Source: Blastococcus saxobsidens
Lineage (GTDB): Bacteria; Actinomycetota; Actinomycetes; Mycobacteriales; Geodermatophilaceae
DNA: 64,000 nt
NCBI RefSeq assembly: GCF_002938435.1
Contig: NZ_POQT01000010.1
Span: 49,695-113,694, forward strand
Direction: 5' to 3'
Translations under genes and position numbers: made by a program
Shown here: in pieces, positions 58,298-64,000 of the stretch
Position numbering within the stretch: the stretch's first letter is position 1
Layout of the letters: each line of letters begins with the position of its first letter
Notes under the pieces: generated by a model
Told to the model about the DNA's origin: nothing
What the model saw: the letters and a program-made list of their open reading frames with translations, nothing else
Database searches by the model: none

Positions 58298-60244
58298 GTG
58301 ACCCAGAGTGACGCGTCGCTGATGGCCTCTACGCACGGTAATGGAACCCTGCCGTTCCGTCGTAACTGGGCTGTCGACGAGTCGCCGCGCGCCGAGGCCC
58401 GGGACGACCGCAGGAGCTGGCAGCAGCGCATGGGTCTCACCGTCGAGGAGGCGCTGGACCTGCCGTCGCTGGCCGGCACGGCCGTCGCCGCCGGAGCGGC
58501 CGGTCTCAGCCGCGTCGTCCGCCACATGGTGGTCGACGACCCCGCCGAGCCCCTGGCCGCGGCCGGACCCGACGTCCTCGTCGTCCTGGGCGCCCGCCTC
58601 CCGCCCGCCGACCCGGCGAGCTGCCGGGCGCTGGTCGAGCGGCTGGACTCCGTCGGCACCGCCGCCCTGGCCTACCGCCGGACCGACGGGCCCCCGCCGC
58701 TGCCGGGCGAACTGCTGGCCGAGGCCGACCGCCGCGGATTCCCGGTGCTGGCCCTGCCCTCGACCGCGCGCCTGGACGAGATCGTCTCCGCCGTCCTCGG
58801 CACCGTCGTGGCCAAGCAGGGCGAGGCGCTGGCGCTGTCCTCGCGCATGGACGACGAGTTCACCGAGGTCGCCCTGACCGGCGGGGGCCTGGCCGAGGTG
58901 ACCCATCGCCTGGCCGTCATGCTCGAGGGCACCGCGGTGCTGGGCCTGGGCCCCGACCGCGACATCGTCACCAGCGCCGGTCCCGCCGAGGACGTCGAGG
59001 AGATCAGCGACTGGCTCTGGCTGCTCGACGCGGCCGCCGACGACGCGCTCGCCGAGCTGACCCCGTCCCGCCGGCTCTCCGGCGTGCGCGCCGACCGGAC
59101 CGTGGTCACCCCGGCCGACGTGCTGGCCGACGCCGACCTCTCGCCGGCCGACGGCATCCTCCTGGTCCCCGGGCACCACGAGCTGCCCGGCGGTGTGGGT
59201 GAGTACGCCGTCGCCCCGATCATGGCCGGCGACCAGCGGCACGGCTGGCTGGTCGCGGTGCACCGGACCGGCGCGATGATGCTCGGCGCCGGTGGCGTCC
59301 TGGAGCGGGCCGCCGTCATCGCGGCGCTGTCGGTCATCCGGCTGCAGGCCGTGCACTCCGTCGAGCTGCGTTTCCAGGGGGACCTGGTCCGTCGCCTGGT
59401 CGGCGGCGCGGTCGGGCACACCGAGCGCACCCTGGCCTACACCCGGTCGTTCGGCTGGCGGCTGGACGGCCCGGTGGCGGTCCTGGTCACCGCCACCGAG
59501 ACCGTGGCCGACGCCACCGCCGACCCGACCCGCGCCCTCGACGTCCTGGACCGGCTGGCCGACGGCTGGCGGGCGGCACTGGAGTCCGAGGTGGCCGGCG
59601 CCGCCGTCGCGGGCCTGGCCACCGAGATCGTGACGCTGCTCCCGCTGGACGGGCGGACGCCGGAGGAGCTGTCCGCGCTCGTGTCCGCGGTGACCTCGCG
59701 GGTGAACGGCCGGCTGCGCCGCGTCGGGCGGCTGCTCGGGACCGGTATCGGGCGCCCTGCCGGGGCGCTGCCGGAGCTGGCCGAGGCGCACCGCCAGGCG
59801 CAGCGGGCGCTGGGCGTCGGTCAGGAGATCCACGGCAGCTCATCGGTCACCCACTTCGACCAGCTGGGCGTCTTCCGGCTGCTCTCCCTCATCCCCGACA
59901 GCTCCGAGCTGCGGTCCTACGTCGACGAGGTGCTCGGTCCGCTGGCCGACGCCGTCGACGCCGACTCGGCGGACCTGCGCGAGACGCTCCGCGTCCTGCT
60001 GGAGACCAACCTCAACGTCGCCGAGTCGGCTCGGAGGCTGCACTTCCACTACAACACGATGCGCTACCGCATCGGCAAGCTGGAGCGGATGCTCGGGCCG
60101 TTCACGACCGACCCGACGCTGCGGCTGAACCTGCTGCTGGCGCTGCACGCGGCTCGCATGCGGGGGCTGGACCAGCCGCACCGGCCGCCGCTGGAGGCCG
60201 GGCTCGGCCTGGGCCCCGACGACGGCTTCGACGCGCTCCTCTGA
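58298..60244 (+). CDS. PucR family transcriptional regulator
   Basis: A 648-residue regulator: N-terminal PucR ligand domain (LTVEEALDLPSLAGTAVAAG, VLVVLGARLPPADPAS), a central GGDEF-like/CdaR region, and a C-terminal PucR helix-turn-helix (LRETLRVLLETNLNVAESAR, HYNTMRYRIGKLERMLGP). Members control purine, sugar-acid or amino-acid use. The GTG at 58298 is chosen for its perfect GAAAGGGG site 7 bases upstream; ATG 58322 is an alternative. The 261-base divergent region to the DUF2877 gene probably holds its operators, but no clear palindrome was picked out. Confidence 0.9.
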   Translation: MTQSDASLMASTHGNGTLPFRRNWAVDESPRAEARDDRRSWQQRMGLTVEEALDLPSLAGTAVAAGAAGLSRVVRHMVVDDPAEPLAAAGPDVLVVLGARLPPADPASCRALVERLDSVGTAALAYRRTDGPPPLPGELLAEADRRGFPVLALPSTARLDEIVSAVLGTVVAKQGEALALSSRMDDEFTEVALTGGGLAEVTHRLAVMLEGTAVLGLGPDRDIVTSAGPAEDVEEISDWLWLLDAAADDALAELTPSRRLSGVRADRTVVTPADVLADADLSPADGILLVPGHHELPGGVGEYAVAPIMAGDQRHGWLVAVHRTGAMMLGAGGVLERAAVIAALSVIRLQAVHSVELRFQGDLVRRLVGGAVGHTERTLAYTRSFGWRLDGPVAVLVTATETVADATADPTRALDVLDRLADGWRAALESEVAGAAVAGLATEIVTLLPLDGRTPEELSALVSAVTSRVNGRLRRVGRLLGTGIGRPAGALPELAEAHRQAQRALGVGQEIHGSSSVTHFDQLGVFRLLSLIPDSSELRSYVDEVLGPLADAVDADSADLRETLRVLLETNLNVAESARRLHFHYNTMRYRIGKLERMLGPFTTDPTLRLNLLLALHAARMRGLDQPHRPPLEAGLGLGPDDGFDALL

Positions 60245-60276
60245 CCCGCCGCGGACGGACACCGGGACCCGCTGCG

Positions 60277-61044
60277 GTGAGCTCGCCCGTCGCCGCGCTG
60301 GTGGCCCGGATGTCCGATCTGCTCGCCGAGCTGGAGGACACCGGGAATCCGGCGCGGTTCTTCCTCGGCACGTACCTGCGCACGACCAGGGCCGTGGCCG
60401 CCGGGCTCGACCGCGGGCTGTTCGAGGACGCCGGGTGGGTGACCCGCTGGGACGTCGACTTCGCCGAGCGCTACCTGGACGCCCTCGCCGCGCACCGGGC
60501 CGATCCCGGCGCCCCGCCCGGCCCCTGGCGCCGGGCGTTCGGCGCGGACCCGGAGCTGCGGCCGGAGGGGCACGTGCTCCTCGGCATGAACGCGCACATC
60601 AACTACGACCTGCCGCAGTCGCTGCTCGCCGTCATCCCACCCGAGCACTTCACCGACCCGGCGGTGCTCGACCGCCGGCACCGCGACCACGGCCGGATCG
60701 ACGGCGTCCTCGCCCGGCGCGTCGGCGCGGAGGACGCCGAACTGCGGCGGGCCGGCGGCAGCCGCACCCGGCTGGACCGGCTGCTCACGCCGGCCAACCG
60801 GCTGGCCGCCGTCACCTTCCTCCGGGAGTCCCGGCGCAGGGTCTGGGCGAACACCGGTGTGCTGCAGGCCGCCCGGCTCCGCGGGCCCGGTGTGTACGCC
60901 GCGGGCCTGGCGGAGCTGGAGGCGGCGAGCACCGCGCGCATCGGGGACCTGCTCCGTCCCGGCCCGGTCCTCCTGCGGCTGGCCGTGCACGGGTTCGGCG
61001 TCTCGTTGACCCGCGCGACCGCCCCGGGGAGCGGTCCGGCCTGA
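60277..61044 (+). CDS. DUF5995 family protein
   Basis: A 255-residue soluble protein with the segment LLGMNAHINYDLPQSLLAVI typical of DUF5995, plus RFFLGTYLRTTRAVAAGLDR and WVTRWDVDFAERYLDAL. Conserved His and Asp residues hint at a metal site, but no function is established. GTG start, 32 bases after the pucR gene. Confidence 0.75.
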   Translation: MSSPVAALVARMSDLLAELEDTGNPARFFLGTYLRTTRAVAAGLDRGLFEDAGWVTRWDVDFAERYLDALAAHRADPGAPPGPWRRAFGADPELRPEGHVLLGMNAHINYDLPQSLLAVIPPEHFTDPAVLDRRHRDHGRIDGVLARRVGAEDAELRRAGGSRTRLDRLLTPANRLAAVTFLRESRRRVWANTGVLQAARLRGPGVYAAGLAELEAASTARIGDLLRPGPVLLRLAVHGFGVSLTRATAPGSGPA

Positions 61045-61066
61045 GCCCGGGAAGGCTGACGCCGGA

Positions 61067-61085
61067 GCGCCGCACGTCGCGGCGC
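61067..61085 (+). other. Hairpin next to the SDR ribosome site
   Basis: GCGCCGC (61067-61073) pairs with GCGGCGC (61079-61085) around ACGTC, immediately ahead of the GGGAGGAG ribosome site of the following gene. It may be a short terminator after the DUF5995 gene or a leader hairpin. Confidence 0.35.
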
Positions 61086-61099
61086 GGGAGGAGAGCCGC

Positions 61100-61858
61100 A
61101 TGACCAAGGCAGCACAGCCCCTCGTCGACAGGGTCGCCCTCGTGACCGGCGCGTCGTCGGGCATCGGGGAGGCGACGGCGCTCGCCCTCGCCGGCGCAGG
61201 GGCGTCCGTCGCCATCGGCGCCCGGCGCACCGACCGGCTCGAGTCGCTGGCCGGCCGGCTCCGCGAGGGCGGCGCCAGGGTGCTGCCGCTGGAGCTCGAC
61301 GTCACCGACGAGCAGGCCTGCGCCGACGCCGTCCGGCGGACCCGCGCGGAGCTCGGCGGGCTCGACGTCCTGGTGAACAACGCCGGGGTCATGCTGCTGG
61401 GGACGATCGCCGGCGCGGACCCCGGGGACTGGCGCCGGATGATGGACACCAACGTGCTGGGACTCATGTACATGACCCACGCGGCGCTCGACGGCATGGT
61501 CGAGCAGGGGTCCGGCGACATCGTCAACATGTCCAGCGTCGCCGGGCGCACCGCCCGCAAGGGCGCAGGGGTCTACAACGCCAGCAAGTGGGCGGTGAAC
61601 GCCTTCAGCGAGTCCCTGCGGCAGGAGGTGACCGGCCGCGGCGTGCGGGTGAGCCTGGTCGAGCCGGGCGCGGTCACGACCGAGCTGACCAGCCACATCA
61701 CCCAGCCCGAGGCCAAGGTTGCCTCGGAGCGGATGCACGCCGGCATGCGGGCGCTGGAGGCCGACGACATCGCCCGCGCCGTCGTCTACGTGGTCTCGCA
61801 GCCCGCCCACGTGGCGGTCAACGAGGTGCTCGTGCGGCCCACCGGCCAGGAGCGCTGA
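61100..61858 (+). CDS. Short-chain dehydrogenase/reductase (SDR)
   Basis: A 252-residue classical SDR: cofactor motif VALVTGASSGIGEATALA, GARRTDRLE (Arg after beta-2, suggesting NADPH), LVNNAGVMLLGTIAGADP, catalytic Ser in IVNMSSVAGRTARKG and the Tyr-Lys pair in YNASKWAVNAFSES. It resembles broad-substrate SDRs of the YdfG type. ATG start with GGGAGGAG 6 bases upstream. Substrate unknown. Confidence 0.92.
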   Translation: MTKAAQPLVDRVALVTGASSGIGEATALALAGAGASVAIGARRTDRLESLAGRLREGGARVLPLELDVTDEQACADAVRRTRAELGGLDVLVNNAGVMLLGTIAGADPGDWRRMMDTNVLGLMYMTHAALDGMVEQGSGDIVNMSSVAGRTARKGAGVYNASKWAVNAFSESLRQEVTGRGVRVSLVEPGAVTTELTSHITQPEAKVASERMHAGMRALEADDIARAVVYVVSQPAHVAVNEVLVRPTGQER

Positions 61859-62004
61859 CCCCGCGGAAAGCCGGGGCGACCGGCACCCACGGCTCCTGGT
61901 CGGTGCTCGCGGCGACCATTCCCCGCCGGTCGACGAGGACCCCGCGCACGCCCGTGCGGGGCATGGTCCCGGAGCGCCCCCTGTCGGTGGACGGCGGGGC
62001 GCGG

Positions 62005-62010
62005 CAGACT
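62005..62010 (+). promoter_or_regulatory. -10 box of a probable leaderless promoter (62018 gene)
   Basis: CAGACT ends 7 bases before the GTG at 62018. The 159-base gap after the SDR gene holds some imperfect GC hairpins but no gene. Confidence 0.35.
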
Positions 62011-62017
62011 GCCGACC

Positions 62018-62779
62018 GTGGATGTACTCGTCACCGGAGCCACCGGCCGGCTCGGCCGCCGTCTCGTGCCGCACCTGCAGGACGCCGGGCACCGGGTCCG
62101 GCAGATGTCGCGCCGCGGGACCGGCCCGGGTGGCGTCCGGGGCGACCTCGTCACCGGCCGCGACCTCGGGCACGCGCTGGCCGGGGCCGAGGTGGTCGTG
62201 CACGCCGCCAGCGATCCGCGCGGGAACCCGTGGGAGGTGGACGTCGCGGGCACCCGTCGGCTGGTCGAGGCTGTGGACCGCGACCGCCTCCGGCACCTGG
62301 TCTACGTGTCGATCGTCGGGATCGACCGGGTGCCGCTGAGCTACTACCGGGCCAAGTACGCCGCCGAGCAGGTGCTGCTCGCCTCGCGGCTCCCCATCAC
62401 CCTGGTGCGCATCACCCAGTTCCACGAGTTCGCCGACGAACTCCTCGGGACCGCCCGCCGCGGCCCGCTGCTGCCGGTCCCGATGGGCTGGCGGGTCCAG
62501 CCGGTGGACGTCGACGACGCCGCCGCCCACCTGGCCGCGACCGCCTCGGCCGAGCCGGACGGCGGCGTGGTGGAGTTCGGCGGGCCCGAGGAGCACTCGG
62601 TCGGGGACCTCGCCCGCGCGTGGGCGGCGGTGCGCGCACCGACGGCGCGGGTCCTCTCCACGCCGTTCCCGGGCCGGCTGGGCGCGGCCCTGCGCGACGG
62701 CGCCGCACTGCCCGCCCGTGGCGGGCGGGGACGGCGCACCTGGGCGGAGTACCTGGCCGGGAGCCCGTCCCCGGGCTGA
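62018..62779 (+). CDS. NAD(P)-binding atypical SDR (NmrA/SDR_a5-like)
   Basis: A 253-residue Rossmann protein starting VLVTGATGRLGRRLVPHL, with VVVHAASDPRGNPWEVDVAG, HLVYVSIVGIDRVPLSYYRA (atypical Tyr-Lys arrangement: YYRAKY) and a C-terminal substrate region. It resembles the nucleotide-sugar-epimerase-like or NmrA-like proteins common in actinobacteria. Substrate unknown. Confidence 0.88.
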   Translation: MDVLVTGATGRLGRRLVPHLQDAGHRVRQMSRRGTGPGGVRGDLVTGRDLGHALAGAEVVVHAASDPRGNPWEVDVAGTRRLVEAVDRDRLRHLVYVSIVGIDRVPLSYYRAKYAAEQVLLASRLPITLVRITQFHEFADELLGTARRGPLLPVPMGWRVQPVDVDDAAAHLAATASAEPDGGVVEFGGPEEHSVGDLARAWAAVRAPTARVLSTPFPGRLGAALRDGAALPARGGRGRRTWAEYLAGSPSPG

Positions 62780-62872
62780 GCCGACCGCGTCGTCCCTGCC
62801 AGTCTCCGGCGGTGGACGGCCAACTCCGGACGCCGTGTCCGAAAGCCGCCGGTCCCCGTCGGGGGCGCCGCC

Positions 62873-62878
62873 TATGGT
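62873..62878 (+). promoter_or_regulatory. -10 box of a probable leaderless promoter for the EamA gene
   Basis: TATGGT ends 6 bases before the GTG at 62885, with no ribosome site between. Confidence 0.5.
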
Positions 62879-62884
62879 CCGGTC

Positions 62885-63802
62885 GTGAGCACGCCCCGGC
62901 CCGCCGCCCTCGACGCCCGCACCCTGATGGCGGTCACCGTCACCGTCCTCGCCTGGGCGTCGGCGTTCATCGGCATCCGCGCGGTCGGCGAGGACCTCTC
63001 GCCGGGTCCGCTGGCGCTCGCCCGCCTCCTCGTCGGCACCCTGGTCCTCGGCCTGCTGGTGACCCGGCGCGGCTGGGTGCGCCCCGCGGCGCGCGACTGG
63101 CGGCTGCTCGCGGTGTGCGGGGTGGGCTGGTTCGCCGTCTACAACGTGGCGCTCAACGCAGCCGAGCAGCACCTCGACGCCGGCACCACGGCCATGCTGG
63201 TCAACCTCGGGCCGATCCTCATCGCGCTGTTCGCCGGTCTGTGGCTGGGGGAGGGCTTCCCGCGCCGGCTGGTGCTCGGCGTCACGGTCGCCTTCGCCGG
63301 TGTGCTGCTCATCGGCCTGGCCACCCGGGGCGCGGACGCCGACCTGGTGGGCGTGCTGCTGTGCCTGGTGGCCGCGCTCACCTACGCCGTCGGGGTCGTG
63401 GCGCAGAAGCCGCTGCTGGGCCGGCTCCCGGGGCTGCAGGTCACCTTCACGGCCTGCGCCATCGGTGCCGTCTGCTGCCTGCCCTGGGCCGGGGCCCTGG
63501 TGACCGAGCTCGGGCGTGCGCCCGCGACCTCCCTCGCCGGTGTCGTGTACCTCGGGGTCGTGCCCACGGCGCTGGCCTTCAGCACCTGGGCCTACGCCCT
63601 GCGGCGGATGGACGCCGGCCGCCTCGGGGTCACCACCTACCTGGTGCCGCCGCTGGTGATCGGCTTCGGCTGGCTGCTGCTGGACGAGGCCCCGCCGGCG
63701 CTGGCCGTCGTCGGCGGTGCGGTCTGCCTCCTGGGCGTGGCGGTGTCCCGGACGCGGAGTCGGCGGCCCGCGCGCCCGGCCGTGGCGGTGACCACGGCCT
63801 GA
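62885..63802 (+). CDS. EamA/DMT superfamily transporter
   Basis: A 305-residue membrane protein with ten hydrophobic segments in two EamA repeats: first VLAWASAFIGIRAVGEDLSP and NVALNAAEQHLDAGTTAMLV, second YAVGVVAQKPLLGRLPGLQ and YLGVVPTALAFSTWAYALR. It is of the drug/metabolite exporter type; the substrate cannot be inferred. The end is basic and Pro/Ala-rich. Confidence 0.9.
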   Translation: MSTPRPAALDARTLMAVTVTVLAWASAFIGIRAVGEDLSPGPLALARLLVGTLVLGLLVTRRGWVRPAARDWRLLAVCGVGWFAVYNVALNAAEQHLDAGTTAMLVNLGPILIALFAGLWLGEGFPRRLVLGVTVAFAGVLLIGLATRGADADLVGVLLCLVAALTYAVGVVAQKPLLGRLPGLQVTFTACAIGAVCCLPWAGALVTELGRAPATSLAGVVYLGVVPTALAFSTWAYALRRMDAGRLGVTTYLVPPLVIGFGWLLLDEAPPALAVVGGAVCLLGVAVSRTRSRRPARPAVAVTTA

Positions 63803-63854
63803 GGGCCGGCGGGGGGGCCGTCGCCCGGCTCGCGGAGGCGGTCCTTCGCCGCGC

Positions 63855-64000
63855 TCAGCGCCGGGACGTCGGGGCCCAGGGGTCCTCGGGGTCGATGTCG
63901 TCCGGCTCCGCGGACGCCGGCCCGGCCGCGGACCGGCGGGTGGCGGCCTCCAGCGCGGCATCGCGGGCCCGGGCCTGCTCGGCGCGGCGCGCCTCCTCCT
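63855..64000 (-). CDS. C-terminal end of an unidentified protein (partial)
   Basis: The minus strand reads EEARRAEQARARDAALEAAT, then SAEPDDIDPEDPWAPTSRR and stop at 63857-63855. It is a charged, Ala/Arg/Glu-rich probable helix followed by an acidic tail. The rest lies beyond the window, so the protein cannot be named. It is convergent with the EamA gene. Confidence 0.55.
   Translation of the reverse strand, partial: EEARRAEQARARDAALEAATRRSAAGPASAEPDDIDPEDPWAPTSRR

Overview
The window is a contiguous piece of a high-GC actinobacterial chromosome. The gene order (secD-secF-apt-rel, the alaS-ruvX-mltG-aro block, nusB-bldD-pyrR, mIHF-gmk-rpoZ-coaBC-metK-priA-def-fmt-rsmB, the rib block), very GC-rich third codon positions, many GTG starts, BldD, mIHF and a degenerate helicase-less PriA all fit Actinobacteria. 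A DUF222-HNH gene and two families of short palindromic intergenic repeats make a member of the Geodermatophilaceae (Blastococcus, Modestobacter or Geodermatophilus type) the best guess; this is inference, not a database match.

Layout. 1-7146: Sec translocon accessory genes (yajC tail, secD, secF), apt, the (p)ppGpp synthetase/hydrolase, then a convergent membrane-anchored cyclophilin separated by a perfect 19-bp hairpin. 7306-12043: an MBL-fold hydrolase, hisS, an aldo/keto reductase and aspS. 12044-14338: a small plastic region with an aminotransferase remnant, a DUF559-type gene flanked by two 72-nt palindromic repeats, and a second aldo/keto reductase. 14374-28651: rarA, two small membrane-associated proteins, alaS, ruvX, mltG, aroE, a prepilin peptidase, aroC-aroK-aroB-aroQ, pepQ, efp, nusB. 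28912-39198: bldD, divergent from the complete UMP operon pyrR-pyrB-pyrC-carA-carB-pyrD-pyrF, whose leader carries a PyrR-type binding loop that can sequester the ribosome binding site. 39546-48393: mIHF, gmk, rpoZ, coaBC, metK, priA, def, fmt, rsmB. 48401-50940: a second plastic region with a DUF222-HNH gene, a truncated aldehyde dehydrogenase and a broken membrane-protein gene, all on the minus strand. 51068-56489: rpe, ribD, ribE, ribBA, ribH, then hisE-hisG. 56540-64000: an SSI-like lipoprotein, a DUF2877 (AllH-like) gene divergent from a PucR regulator, a DUF5995 protein, two short-chain dehydrogenase-type proteins, an EamA transporter and the tail of one more gene.

Most of the window is conserved housekeeping DNA packed into operons; about twenty junctions are 4-nt ATGA, GTGA or (once) CTGA overlaps. 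Novelty lies mainly between genes: a three-copy, roughly 70-nt repeat whose outer stem changes sequence while pairing is kept, a two-copy 72-nt palindrome, several apparently leaderless promoters, and three decayed genes beside nuclease-type genes. No phage, plasmid, CRISPR array, rRNA or tRNA gene was seen.
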